NCBI GenBank assembly: GCA_902789245.1
Contig: CADAND010000001.1
Coordinates: 124,001 to 188,000, forward strand
Origin: an uncultured Bacteroidia bacterium
GTDB taxonomy: Bacteria; Bacteroidota; Bacteroidia; Bacteroidales; UBA932
Direction of reading: 5' to 3'
DNA: 64,000 nt
Positions 43,050 to 51,898 of the stretch are shown here, in pieces. The number at the start of each line of letters is the position of its first letter. The stretch's first letter is position 1. Position numbers and translations under genes: made by a program. The notes beneath the pieces were generated by a model. The model worked only from the letters and a program-made list of their open reading frames with translations, made no database searches and had not been told where the DNA came from.

Positions 43050-45518
43050 CTAGCGGTGCAGGAAAGCGTCTAAGATGGGCTGCAGGTCGTCCAGGCTGGC
43101 GATGAGCACCTGCCGGGGCTTGGAGCCCTCCTGCGGGCCCACGATGCCGGCGGCCTCGAGCTGGTCCATCACGCGGCCCGCCTTGGCGTAGCCCATGCCC
43201 AGCTTGCGCTGGAGGTCGGACGTGGAGCCGCGCTGGCTCAGGACCACCATCTTGGCGGCCTCCTCGAAGCGCTCGTCCACCTTGGACATATCGACCATGC
43301 CTCCGCCTTCGCCTCCTTCGGCGCCCGGCTCTTCCGGGGCAGGAAGGTAGTAGGGCGTGTTGTAGCAGCGGCCGTAGCCGATCTGAGCGCCGATGAAGTC
43401 GGTGATCGCGTCGATCTCCTTGCCGTCGATGAAGCCGCACTGGATGCGCTCGGAGTCGATGCCGGCCGAGAAGAGCATGTCGCCGCGGCCAATCAGCTTC
43501 TCTGCGCCCGGGGCGTCCAGGATGGTCATCGAGTCCACGCGGGAAGCCACGCGGAAGGCGATGCGCATCGGGAAGTTGCTCTTGATGATACCGGAAATGA
43601 CGTCCACCGACGGGCGCTGCGTCGCGAGGATCACGTGCAGGCCGGCCGCACGGCCCTTCTGGGCCAGGCGGATGATGGAATTGGTGATGCTCCGGGAGGC
43701 GGCGCGGGCGTCCGGCGACGCGCCGGTGGTCATGGTGAGGTCGGCGTACTCGTCGACGACCACGACCAGGTAGGGGAGGAAGCGGTGGCCGTGGTCCGGC
43801 CGCAGCTTGCGCTCCTTGAATTTCTCGTTGTAAAGGGTAATCTTGTTCACGCCCGCCTTGCTGAGCAGCTCGTAGCGGTCGTCCATCTCGGTGCACAGCG
43901 AGCGGAGGATCTTCTCCGCGTCCTTGGGCTTCTTGACGATGGCGTTGTTCTTCTCCTCGTCCTCGTCGGCGGCGTCGGGCAGCACGGCCAGGTAGTGCTT
44001 CAGGAGCGAACCGTAGGCGGAGAATTCCACCATCTTCGGGTCGATGAAGACGAACTTCAGCTCGGACGGGTGCTTGCTGTACAGGAGCGAGGACACGATG
44101 ACGTTGAGGCCCACGGATTTACCCTGCTTGGTGGCACCGGCGATCAGCAGGTGCGGCGCGTCGGCGAGGTCGAACACGCGCACCTTCTGGGTGATCGTGT
44201 AGCCGATGGCGACGGGCAGGTCTGCCTTGCTGTTGCGGAAGGAATCGTCGTTGAGCAGGGCCTTGAGCGGGACGATGGAGGCGTAGTCATTGGCCACCTC
44301 GATGCCGACGGAGTCGGACAGGGTCACGACGCGCACGCCCTTGGCGTTCAGCGACAGGGCGATGTCCTCCTGGAGTTTCTTGATGTCGGCGATCTTCACG
44401 CCCGGGGCGGGATAAACCTTGTACAGGGTGACAGTCGGGCCCACGATGGCCTTGACGTCGTTGACCTGGATCTTGTAGTTGGCGAGCGCCGCGCGGATCT
44501 TGTTGTTGTTGCGCGTGAGCTCTTCGGTGGACACTTCCCGGCGGCCGCTGGCGTAACTCTCCAGCAGGTCCAGCGACGGGAACTGGTATTTCGGCAGGCC
44601 GTCCGGCGGGTCGAGGCGGTTGTCGATCGGGGTCAGGTCCTCGACCTTCTCGGCCTCCAGGCCGTTGTCGGCCACGATCTCGAAGCTGCCCTCCGTGGCC
44701 GGGCCCGTTTCGGACGTGGCGGGAGACGCTTCGCTGCCGCTCGGGGTGACAGGACCGTCATCCGGATGCGTGGCGGAACCGTCCGCCGGCGAGGGCGTAT
44801 TCTCTGCGAGCACAATGAAATCGTCCTCGGGCACGTCGCCGCCGTCCCCGACAAAGCCCTTGTCAATCCCGACAGGCCCTTTGTCATTCCCGACCTGATC
44901 GGGAATCTCCAGATCGATCACGGGGATCTCCGGCTTCGGCTTCTTCGTGCCGATGGCGGCGAACCAGCGGTTGAAGCGCTTGGAGGCAAAGAACAGGAAG
45001 GCGGCCATGAGGATCACGAGGAACAGGCCCGTGACGATGGGCCCGAAGAGGTTTTCGGCCCAGTCAATGACAAAGCTGCCGCACCGTCCGCCCAGGCCGC
45101 CGCCGAACAGCAGGTCCAGTCCGGCCAGCTTGCCGGCGAAGGCGAGTACGAGCGAGGAGATAAAGGCGCCGAAGAGGGCGATGAGCGTGGTCTTGACCAG
45201 CGAATTCACCCAGCGGTGCGCCAGCAGGCGCGCGGAGACGGCGGTCAGGATGATAAGCAGGGAGAAGCTGCCCAGGCCGAAGAGTTCGCACACCAGCAGG
45301 TGGCCGGTCTGGAAGCCGAGCTTGCCGGCGGCATTGCCCACGGCGCGGCCGGCATCCATCGCGTCCGGATCGCCCAGCAGGCTCATATCTTCCTGCCAGT
45401 GGAAAAGATAGGAGAAGGTGGAAATGAAGATGAAGAGGGTCAGCGCTGCGACGCACAGACCCGCGATCCGCACGGCTGCGGCCCGCTCTTCTTCGTCCCA
45501 GGATCGCCAGATTCTCAT
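43050..45518 (-). CDS. ftsK: DNA translocase FtsK, with a repeat-encoded segment
   Basis: 822 residues. Four membrane helices lie in the first 190 residues, then a linker, then the motor: Walker A LLIAGATKQGKSVGLNVI (about 460-475), PYLVVVVDEYADLTM (Walker B) and HVILATQRPSVDVISG. The C-terminal gamma winged helix (RGSTSDLQRKLGMGYAKAGRVMD) reads KOPS. It coordinates division and chromosome segregation. In the linker, residues about 203-212 (EIPDQVGND) come from a palindromic repeat at 44883-44910, next to a short tandem duplication (NDKGPVGIDKG). DUF4290 overlaps its start by 4 bp. Confidence 0.95.
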   Translation of the reverse strand: MRIWRSWDEEERAAAVRIAGLCVAALTLFIFISTFSYLFHWQEDMSLLGDPDAMDAGRAVGNAAGKLGFQTGHLLVCELFGLGSFSLLIILTAVSARLLAHRWVNSLVKTTLIALFGAFISSLVLAFAGKLAGLDLLFGGGLGGRCGSFVIDWAENLFGPIVTGLFLVILMAAFLFFASKRFNRWFAAIGTKKPKPEIPVIDLEIPDQVGNDKGPVGIDKGFVGDGGDVPEDDFIVLAENTPSPADGSATHPDDGPVTPSGSEASPATSETGPATEGSFEIVADNGLEAEKVEDLTPIDNRLDPPDGLPKYQFPSLDLLESYASGRREVSTEELTRNNNKIRAALANYKIQVNDVKAIVGPTVTLYKVYPAPGVKIADIKKLQEDIALSLNAKGVRVVTLSDSVGIEVANDYASIVPLKALLNDDSFRNSKADLPVAIGYTITQKVRVFDLADAPHLLIAGATKQGKSVGLNVIVSSLLYSKHPSELKFVFIDPKMVEFSAYGSLLKHYLAVLPDAADEDEEKNNAIVKKPKDAEKILRSLCTEMDDRYELLSKAGVNKITLYNEKFKERKLRPDHGHRFLPYLVVVVDEYADLTMTTGASPDARAASRSITNSIIRLAQKGRAAGLHVILATQRPSVDVISGIIKSNFPMRIAFRVASRVDSMTILDAPGAEKLIGRGDMLFSAGIDSERIQCGFIDGKEIDAITDFIGAQIGYGRCYNTPYYLPAPEEPGAEGGEGGGMVDMSKVDERFEEAAKMVVLSQRGSTSDLQRKLGMGYAKAGRVMDQLEAAGIVGPQEGSKPRQVLIASLDDLQPILDAFLHR
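44883..44910. repeat. GTCATTCCC-family palindromic repeat inside ftsK
   Basis: GTCATTCCCGACCTGATC followed by GGGAATCTCC; arms GATTCCCGA(T/C). It is identical over 28 bp to 62105-62132. Adjacent 44856-44882 repeats the same letters in weaker form (TTGTCAATCCCGACAGG). Confidence 0.9.
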
Positions 45519-46189
45519 TTCTTCTTGAACGGTCTTTTGTAATTATTCTTGCGTTTGCGCTGGGCGGAGCCGGGCTGGCCGACGTTGATGCCCATGCCGG
45601 GGCGCGCGAAGTTGGCGTCGCCGGAGATCTTGCTCAGGCTGAGCCCCTCGGGGACCCGGAGGCGGTAGTCGGACATCTTCTCGATGTCGGCGAAGATGGT
45701 CTCGTCGGCCACGCTGTCCTTGTTCCAGATCAGGTATTGCGTGCGCATGTAGATGGCCAGCGAACGGATCATCTCGGTCTTGACTTCGCCGTCCGGCTGC
45801 TCGCAGAGCAGGTTGATGATGCTCTCGATGTTGCGCCCGTAGTGGAAGGCGCGGATCTTGGAGCCCTTCATCGGGATGGGCACGGGGTCGGTCGTGAAGG
45901 TCTCCGCCACCGGGCAGGGGTAGGGGGAGTCCACGTCCAGGTCGAACCCGGCGATCATGTAGAGATGGTCCCAGAGTTTATGTTCGAAATTGTCCTGGCT
46001 GTGCACTTGGGGGTTGAGGAGCTCCATCACCTTGACGACGGCGCGGGCCTGCTCGGTGCGCTTCTCCTTGTCGGGGATGGCCTTCAGCTGCTCCACCATT
46101 TTGAGCACGTTGCGGCCGTACTCGGGCATGGCGAGTTTCTCACGGGAGGTGTTGTAATCCAGGGTATGTGCAGATTCGTTGAATTCCAT
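45515..46189 (-). CDS. DUF4290 family protein
   Basis: 224 residues, conserved across Bacteroidales with no known function. The first part is helical (YNTSREKLAMPEYGRNVLKMVEQL); HSQDNFEHKLWDHLYMIAGFDLD and YGRNIESIINLL are the family's characteristic blocks. The C-terminal tail is basic (QRKRKNNYKRPFKKK), suggesting nucleic-acid or membrane contact. It overlaps ftsK by 4 bp, so a link to cell division or DNA handling is possible but unproven. There is a -7 box at 46221-46214. Confidence 0.85.
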   Translation of the reverse strand: MEFNESAHTLDYNTSREKLAMPEYGRNVLKMVEQLKAIPDKEKRTEQARAVVKVMELLNPQVHSQDNFEHKLWDHLYMIAGFDLDVDSPYPCPVAETFTTDPVPIPMKGSKIRAFHYGRNIESIINLLCEQPDGEVKTEMIRSLAIYMRTQYLIWNKDSVADETIFADIEKMSDYRLRVPEGLSLSKISGDANFARPGMGINVGQPGSAQRKRKNNYKRPFKKK

Positions 46190-46213
46190 GATGTTAAATA
46201 AGTCAATAGACTA

Positions 46214-46221
46214 CAAAGTTA
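46214..46221 (-). promoter_or_regulatory. -7 box of the DUF4290-ftsK operon
   Basis: TAACTTTG on the minus strand, 24 nt before the start at 46189, directly following the apbE stop. Confidence 0.55.
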
Positions 46222-46222
46222 A

Positions 46223-47194
46223 TCATTTTTGCGGAAACTCCGTCCCTCGCGCCCGCTCGGCGAAGCCGTCCGACATCCAGATCCCCTCGGCGGTGATCAG
46301 GTAGCCCTCCAGGTCGGGGCGGGATTCGATCAGGGCGCGGGCCTGCTTCGGTCCGATCACCATGCAGGCGGTCGCCAGGGCGTCCGCTTCGGCGGCGGTC
46401 GGTGCCACGACGGTGGCGCTGAGCAGGTTGTGCTCGACCGGATAGCCGGTGCGCGGGTCGATCGTGTGGGCGTATTTCTTCCCGTCCCGGATGTAGAATT
46501 TCCGGTAGTTGCCGGAGGTGACGATACCGTAGGGGCGGCCGTCCGACTGCCAGATTCCGCGCAGGTCGCGGCCGGGCGTGTCGTTGCCGTCCACGGGGTT
46601 GTCCACGCCGATGGACCAGCCCTGCCCGGCGGCGTTGACCCCCTCGCAGTAGATCTCGCCGATGTCCACGAGCATGTTGTGCACGCCGATCTCATGCAGG
46701 TAGTCCGCCACGACGTCGCAGGTGTATCCCTGCGCGATTGCGTTGAAATTCAGCACCTTCTCTTCCTTGCAGGCAGCCAGGGCCGCGCGGACGCGCTCCG
46801 GGTCCGGCAGGCTGTCGGACGTGAAGCCGAAGCCCCAGATGTCGAAGAGCGGGCCGGCCGCCACGTCGAAGGCGCCGCCGGTCTGCTCGCGGTAGCGCAC
46901 GGACAGCTCGCGCACCTCCCGGAAGAAGCGGTCGGGGACGATCTCCTCGCCCGCGTTGTAGCGGGAGAGCAGGGAGTTCTTGTTGTAGCCGGACAGGCTG
47001 AAATCGATCGAGTCGAGGATGGCGTCGATCCGCTGCTGAATCTGTTCGGCCGGCACGCTGACGGACCGGAGATCGGCCTTGACGGTGTAGGTGCCGCCCT
47101 GCGCAAAACCGGAGAAGGTGGCGTAACGCCCCTGCTGGCAGCCGGCGAGGATGCAGCCGGCCAGGAGGATGGGGAAAATATGCTTGTAATTCAT
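46223..47194 (-). CDS. apbE: FAD:protein FMN transferase
   Basis: 323 residues. A lipoprotein signal (ILLAGCILAGCQQ) precedes the ApbE domain: SLLSRYNAGE, GGAFDVAAGPLFDIWGFG, NFNAIAQGYTCDVVADYL, NMLVDIGEIYC and the metal-binding AHTIDPRTGYP with the nearby TAAEADALATACMV. It attaches FMN covalently to Thr residues of RnfG/NqrC-type subunits in the periplasm. The frame continues upstream to 47836 but only ATG 47194 gives a signal peptide. Confidence 0.94.
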   Translation of the reverse strand: MNYKHIFPILLAGCILAGCQQGRYATFSGFAQGGTYTVKADLRSVSVPAEQIQQRIDAILDSIDFSLSGYNKNSLLSRYNAGEEIVPDRFFREVRELSVRYREQTGGAFDVAAGPLFDIWGFGFTSDSLPDPERVRAALAACKEEKVLNFNAIAQGYTCDVVADYLHEIGVHNMLVDIGEIYCEGVNAAGQGWSIGVDNPVDGNDTPGRDLRGIWQSDGRPYGIVTSGNYRKFYIRDGKKYAHTIDPRTGYPVEHNLLSATVVAPTAAEADALATACMVIGPKQARALIESRPDLEGYLITAEGIWMSDGFAERARGTEFPQK

Positions 47195-47275
47195 CGCTTC
47201 GGCAAAGTATTTGCACAAAGTTAGCGGTTTTTCGCGCATTTTTGCGCATATTTGCAAATTGTAAAGACAGAAAGT

Positions 47276-48280
47276 ATGAAGTTGCACAGCATCCTGCTCC
47301 CCGCCTTGTTGGCCGCCGCGCTGGCGGCCGTGCCGGGCTGCAAGAAGAACGATACGACCACGAAAGCGTTGTCGGGGTACCTCTCCGTCGAGCTGCCCCC
47401 TTACATGGGCTGCGGCGAGACCAAGACCTTCCTGATCGACTCCCTGATGACGCTGATCTGCCCGGACGGCGAGCTGATCGGATATTATTTCTACGATGAA
47501 GAGACCAGGATAGCCGATACGCTGGTCACACCCGACGGCACGGTCCGCAAGCGTTATTACACGTACACCGCCCCTTCCGTCATGGGCGATGCGAAGCTGA
47601 CCCTGGCCGGATTCATGAGCAAGGATTCCAAGTATTCCGGCTTCTCCACCTCCTACACCACGACCGTCGTCTCTCCCGGTCTTTCCGGCACCGGTTCCAT
47701 CACCGGTTTCGACACGTTCGGGTCCTTCACCTTCGAGGATCCCCGGGACGACAAGGAGTACTACTACTCCATGATCGGCGAGCTGGACTGGATGCGCCAG
47801 AACCTGGCCTGGACCGGAGCCGGCGTGCCCTTCCATGGCTGCGCGGTGATGACAGACGTCTTCGGCCGCTACTACAGCTGGGAGGATGCGCAGACCGCCT
47901 GCCCGCCCGGCTGGCGCCTGCCGACCGACGCCGAAGTGGTCGCGCTTCAGGAGAATGCCGTCGCGAACAAGGACATCCCCGGCCTGGCCGGCAAGCTGAT
48001 GGCCGACCTGTATTTCAACGAGAAGCGCATGTGGGAATACTGGCGGGACGTGAAGATCACCGACGAGCTCTGCTTCTCCGCGATGCCGACCGGATACGGC
48101 ACGGCGTCCGACAGCAGCTACGAGTTCTCGGGCGATTATGAGTATGCCGTGTTCTGGACCTCCGACGAGGAGGACGGCCTGGGCATTTGCCGCTACATCT
48201 ATCAGAATAAAGATATCGTCTATCGTGGCCGCATGTCGAAGACCGATTTCGTCGCTTCGGTACGCTGCGTCAGGGAATAG
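47276..48280 (+). CDS. FISUMP-domain lipoprotein
   Basis: 334 residues. Lipobox AAVPGC (Cys22). About 25-140 is an Ig-like beta region (AKLTLAGFMSKDSKYSGF). The C-terminus has the Fibrobacter-succinogenes-major-paralogous-domain pattern: WMRQNLAWTG, GRYYSWEDAQTACPPGWRLPTDAEVVAL, FWTSDEEDGLGICRYIY and SVRCVRE. It is a secreted or surface lipoprotein of unknown function. The start at 47276 gives the best signal. Its 3' end overlaps the convergent comEC-like gene by 11 bp. Confidence 0.85.
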   Translation: MKLHSILLPALLAAALAAVPGCKKNDTTTKALSGYLSVELPPYMGCGETKTFLIDSLMTLICPDGELIGYYFYDEETRIADTLVTPDGTVRKRYYTYTAPSVMGDAKLTLAGFMSKDSKYSGFSTSYTTTVVSPGLSGTGSITGFDTFGSFTFEDPRDDKEYYYSMIGELDWMRQNLAWTGAGVPFHGCAVMTDVFGRYYSWEDAQTACPPGWRLPTDAEVVALQENAVANKDIPGLAGKLMADLYFNEKRMWEYWRDVKITDELCFSAMPTGYGTASDSSYEFSGDYEYAVFWTSDEEDGLGICRYIYQNKDIVYRGRMSKTDFVASVRCVRE

Positions 48281-49340
48281 ACGCTATCGTTTCCAAAAAG
48301 TGCATCAGGATCTGGCCGACGGCGTCGGCCAGATTTTTTATTCCCTCCGGGCAGCGCCGTCCGGCCGCCAGCACGGCCAGGGAGCAGGCGATGAAGGCTT
48401 CCGTCAGCGGCATGGCGCCGAGGTTCGTGAGCAGGAAATACTTCGGGAACTGCCGGAAGCGCAGCCACACCAGCGGTGCCGTGAACAGCTGGCAGGACAG
48501 GGTGAGTGCGACGCCGCTCCAGATGCGGCGCAGCGGGTCGAGGCGCGGGCCGCGGGGGTACCAGGCGTCCAGCCGCGGGAAGACCAGCACGATGCCGAGC
48601 ATGGCGAGGTAGGAGAGCTGGAAGCCCAGGCTGGTGATGACGCCCGGGGAGAGGGCCAGCTGGAGGGTCAGGGCGGTGCAGAAGAGGTTCAGCGGGCTGC
48701 GCCGGCGCCCCGGCAGCAGGCGGGCGAGCTCGTTGAGCAGGATGAAGAGAAAGGCGCGCACGAGGGAGGGGGAGGCTCCCGTCATGACGACATAGCCCGC
48801 GGCGAAGCCCACCTGCAGCAGACTGCGCAGCAGCGTAGCCGGCCGGCTGCGGCCCAGCCAGCGCAGAAGCAGGTGCAGGATGCCGTACAGCATCCCCAGG
48901 TGCAGCCCGGACAGGGCGAGAATGTGGGACGCGCCGGCAGCGCGGAATGCCGCCACGGTGGAGGCGTCGAGTCCTTCCCGCCGCCCCGTGAGCAGCGCCT
49001 GCAGCAGGGCGGTCGTGCCGGGGTGGGGGAATCCTGCCGCGTCGATGGCTGCCTGCAACCCGCTGAGCGCGCGTTCGGCCGGCGGCCAGGGGCCCTGCCG
49101 GAGCGGTGGGCTGAGGGCGGCGGAGCAGTGGCAGAAGACGCCGAGCATCCAGAATAAAGCGAGGAAAACGGGCACGCGCGGCCCCCGGCCGCAGGCGAGC
49201 GCCAGGAGGACCGTCGCCGCGAGGCAGCTCCCCGCGGCGGTCAGGAAGAGCATATCTCCCCCGGGCGACACGAACGCCGCCACTGCCACTCCTGCTGAAA
49301 AAGGGATTGAAATCGCCACCATGTCTCTCCGCACGACCAT
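48270..49340 (-). CDS. Minimal ComEC/Rec2-family membrane protein
   Basis: 356 residues with about eight membrane helices. The competence domain is recognisable: LLTGRREGLDASTVAAFRAAGASHILALSGLHLGMLYGIL, TGASPSLVRAFLFILL and LGFQLSYLAMLGIVLVFPRL. Full ComEC (700 residues or more) also has an N-terminal OB domain and a C-terminal metallo-beta-lactamase domain; both are absent. It could be a DNA-uptake channel relying on other proteins, a specialised homologue or a reduced relic. The ATG at 49340 is chosen; ATG 49322 is possible. Confidence 0.82.
   Translation of the reverse strand: MVVRRDMVAISIPFSAGVAVAAFVSPGGDMLFLTAAGSCLAATVLLALACGRGPRVPVFLALFWMLGVFCHCSAALSPPLRQGPWPPAERALSGLQAAIDAAGFPHPGTTALLQALLTGRREGLDASTVAAFRAAGASHILALSGLHLGMLYGILHLLLRWLGRSRPATLLRSLLQVGFAAGYVVMTGASPSLVRAFLFILLNELARLLPGRRRSPLNLFCTALTLQLALSPGVITSLGFQLSYLAMLGIVLVFPRLDAWYPRGPRLDPLRRIWSGVALTLSCQLFTAPLVWLRFRQFPKYFLLTNLGAMPLTEAFIACSLAVLAAGRRCPEGIKNLADAVGQILMHFLETIASIP
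48310..48340 (+). terminator. Terminator of the FISUMP gene, inside the comEC-like coding region
   Basis: ATCTGGCCGAC (48310-48320), GGC loop, GTCGGCCAGAT (48324-48334), then TTTTTTA on the plus strand. It is a perfect 11-bp stem. On the other strand the same bases encode NLADAVGQIL. Confidence 0.8.
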
Positions 49341-49352
49341 TTCAATCGAATT

Positions 49353-49385
49353 TTTGCCAAAATACGCAATATTTTCGTAATTTTG
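49353..49385 (+). promoter_or_regulatory. Promoter of ackA-pta
   Basis: TTTG (49353-49356), 21 nt, TAATTTTG (49378-49385), 25 nt before the ackA ATG. Confidence 0.7.
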
Positions 49386-49410
49386 TCTCTTCAAATTAAA
49401 GAAATATAAT

Positions 49411-50628
49411 ATGATTATCCTTGTAATCAACTGCGGCAGCTCCTCGATCAAGTACCAGTTGCTGGACATGAAGAACGACGATGTCTATGATCTGCTGGCC
49501 AAAGGCCTGGTCGAGAAGATCGGCCTGCCCGACGGCTGCCTTACCCATAAGCCCACCGGCAAAGAGCCTTACACCGTGACCCTGTCCATCCCGGACCACA
49601 AGGTCGGCATGAAACTCGTGCTCGACGCCCTGGTGGATCCCGAGCACGGCGTGCTCTCCAGTTTCGACGACATCGAGGCAGTCGGCCACCGCATTGTGCA
49701 GGGCGCCGATTTCTTCTCCGGAAGCACCCTTGTCAGCGAGGACGTGCTCAAGAAGATCGAGATCTGCTGCGACTTCGCCCCGCTCCACAACCCGGCCCAC
49801 CTGCTCGGCATCGAGGCCGTCTCGCACGTGCTCCCGGACGTCCCGCAGGTCGTGACCTTCGATACGGCCTTCCACCAGACGATGGAGCCGTACGCCTATA
49901 TGTACGCCCTTCCGTATGAGTATTACGAGAAGTACCGCGTCCGCCGCTACGGCGCCCACGGCACCTCCCACCAATACGTCTCCCAGCGCGGTGCCAAGCT
50001 CGCCGGCCTGGATCTCGCCCATTCCAAGATCATCACCTGCCATCTCGGCAACGGCAGCTCCGTGACCGCCATCAAGGACGGCAAGGTGGTGGACACCTCC
50101 ATGGGTTTCACCCCGCTCGAGGGCATGATCATGGGCACCCGCTGCGGCAACATCGACGCCAACATCGTCCCCTATATCATGAAGAAGGAGGGCCTGACGC
50201 CTGACGAGATGACGACGATCATGAACAAGAAGAGCGGCTTCCTCGGCCTGTCCGGCAAGAGCTCCGACCTGCGCGACATGGACGCTGCGGCCAAGGCCGG
50301 CGACGCCCGCGCCAAGATCGTGCTCAAGAAGCTGACCTATGACACCATCAAGAATGTCGGTGCCTACATCGCCGAGATGAACGGCGTGGACCTCATCGTC
50401 TTCACGGCCGGTATCGGCGAGAACAACCCGCGCCTGCGCCGCCACATCTGCGAGAACCTCTCCTACATGGGTGTCAAGATCGACATCGACGCCAACGACG
50501 GCGCCCGCAGTGCCGAGACCATCATCTCCCTGCCGGATTCCACCGTCAAGGTGGCCCTGATTCCGACCAACGAGGAGCTGGTGATTGCCCGCGACACGAT
50601 GCACATTGTCACTGAACTCGAAAACTAA
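49411..50628 (+). CDS. ackA: Acetate kinase
   Basis: 405 residues. The two acetate-kinase signatures are MIILVINCGSSSIKYQLLDM at the start and VTFDTAFHQTM in the middle. YGAHGTSHQYVSQRGAK, CHLGNGSSVTAIKDG, and FTAGIGENNPRLR are also present. It converts acetyl-phosphate and ADP to acetate and ATP. It lies 6 bp before pta, so the two form the acetate fermentation operon with a clear promoter and terminator. Confidence 0.97.
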   Translation: MIILVINCGSSSIKYQLLDMKNDDVYDLLAKGLVEKIGLPDGCLTHKPTGKEPYTVTLSIPDHKVGMKLVLDALVDPEHGVLSSFDDIEAVGHRIVQGADFFSGSTLVSEDVLKKIEICCDFAPLHNPAHLLGIEAVSHVLPDVPQVVTFDTAFHQTMEPYAYMYALPYEYYEKYRVRRYGAHGTSHQYVSQRGAKLAGLDLAHSKIITCHLGNGSSVTAIKDGKVVDTSMGFTPLEGMIMGTRCGNIDANIVPYIMKKEGLTPDEMTTIMNKKSGFLGLSGKSSDLRDMDAAAKAGDARAKIVLKKLTYDTIKNVGAYIAEMNGVDLIVFTAGIGENNPRLRRHICENLSYMGVKIDIDANDGARSAETIISLPDSTVKVALIPTNEELVIARDTMHIVTELEN

Positions 50629-50634
50629 CTGCAT

Positions 50635-51642
50635 ATGTCTCTCATTGACCAGATCATTGCGCGCGCCCAGTCCAACAAGCAGCGCATCGTGCTCCCGGAA
50701 TCCTTCGAGGAGCGCACCATCACGGCGGCCGACCGCGCCATTGCCGACGGCCTCGCCGATATCATCCTCATCGGCAACCGCGAGAAAGTCCTCGCCTATG
50801 CCGCCGAGCTGGGCCTGAAGCACATCGCCCAGGCCACCATCATCGATCCCGAGACCAGCGAGAAGACCGAGCAGTACGCCCAGCTTCTCTTCGAACTTCG
50901 CCAGAAGAAGGGCATGACCCTCGAACTGGCCCGCAAGACGGTGCTGGACCCGCTGTACTTCGGCTGCCTCATCATCAAGAGCGGCGACGCCGACGGCCAG
51001 ATCAGCGGCGCCCTCTCCACCACCGGCGAGACCCTGCGCCCGGCCCTGCAGATCATCAAGTGCGCCCCCGGCATCACCTGCGTGAGCGGCGCCATGCTGA
51101 TGATCACCCAGACCCCGCAGTACGGTGAGAACGGTGTGCTGGTGGTCGGCGACGTGGCCGTGACCCCGGCCCCAGACGCCCAGCAGCTGGCTCAGATCGC
51201 CGTCTGCACGGCCCAGACCGCCAAGAGCGTGGCCGGTTTCGCGGATCCCCGCGTGGCGATGCTTTCCTTCTCCACGAAGGGCTCCGCCAAGCACGAAGTG
51301 GTGGACAAGGTCGTTGAGGCTACCGCCCTCGCGAAGGAACTCGACCCGACCCTGAAGGTCGACGGCGAGCTCCAGGCCGACGCCGCCCTGGTCCCGTCCG
51401 TGGGCAAGAAGAAGGCTCCCGGTTCCGACATCGCCGGCAACGCAAACGTCCTCGTCTTCCCGAATCTCGAGGTCGGCAACATCGCCTACAAGTTGATCCA
51501 GCGTCTGGGTAATGCCGACGCCATCGGCCCCATCCTGCAGGGCATCGCCCGGCCGGTCAACGACCTCAGCCGCGGCTGCTCGGTGGACGACGTCTACAAG
51601 ATGATCGCCATTACCGCCTGCCAGGCGATGGACGCGAAGTAG
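50635..51642 (+). CDS. pta: Phosphate acetyltransferase
   Basis: 335 residues, the short form of the enzyme without the N-terminal regulatory domains of the E. coli protein. QRIVLPESFEERT begins the phosphotransacetylase fold; GALSTTGETLRPALQII, VSGAMLMITQTPQYG, MLSFSTKGSAKHEVV, DGELQADAALVPSVGKKKAPGS and GNANVLVFPNLEVGNIAYK are conserved blocks. It interconverts acetyl-CoA and acetyl-phosphate for AckA. Confidence 0.97.
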   Translation: MSLIDQIIARAQSNKQRIVLPESFEERTITAADRAIADGLADIILIGNREKVLAYAAELGLKHIAQATIIDPETSEKTEQYAQLLFELRQKKGMTLELARKTVLDPLYFGCLIIKSGDADGQISGALSTTGETLRPALQIIKCAPGITCVSGAMLMITQTPQYGENGVLVVGDVAVTPAPDAQQLAQIAVCTAQTAKSVAGFADPRVAMLSFSTKGSAKHEVVDKVVEATALAKELDPTLKVDGELQADAALVPSVGKKKAPGSDIAGNANVLVFPNLEVGNIAYKLIQRLGNADAIGPILQGIARPVNDLSRGCSVDDVYKMIAITACQAMDAK

Positions 51643-51663
51643 ATTTCGCATCCATAGCCCAAG

Positions 51664-51697
51664 AAACCGGTGCACAAGATCTGTGCACCGGTTTTTC
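51664..51697 (+). terminator. Terminator of ackA-pta
   Basis: AAACCGGTGCACA, AGATC loop, TGTGCACCGGTTT then TT. Near-perfect 13-bp stem directly after pta. Confidence 0.85.
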
Positions 51698-51783
51698 TAT
51701 GACCGGGGGGCGTTCCCCCCGGACCCCCTGCATCGCGAGGCTCCGAGCCTTATCTCCAAACATCATTCACCGACCCCTCTTCC

Positions 51784-51813
51784 GTCATTCGCCGGCCTTG
51801 CCCGGCGAATCTC
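51784..51813. repeat. GTCATTCGCCGG palindromic repeat
   Basis: GTCATTCGCCGGCCTTG then CCCGGCGAATCTC; arms ATTCGCCGG/CCGGCGAAT. It resembles the inverse of 41991-42019. Confidence 0.8.
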
Positions 51814-51898
51814 TTTTTCCATTCGGCGGAGGCGGTAAGGCTGCTGACGTCCCCACGCCCCCCCCCCCGCATCGGCGGGCGCGGTGTATTCTTCGGAC

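Noticed and set aside
46223-47836. 537-residue form of ApbE
   Set aside because: The upstream part is antisense to the FISUMP gene; ATG 47194 gives a lipoprotein signal.
49396-51675. 759-codon open frame opposite ackA-pta
   Set aside because: Shadow of two well-conserved enzymes.
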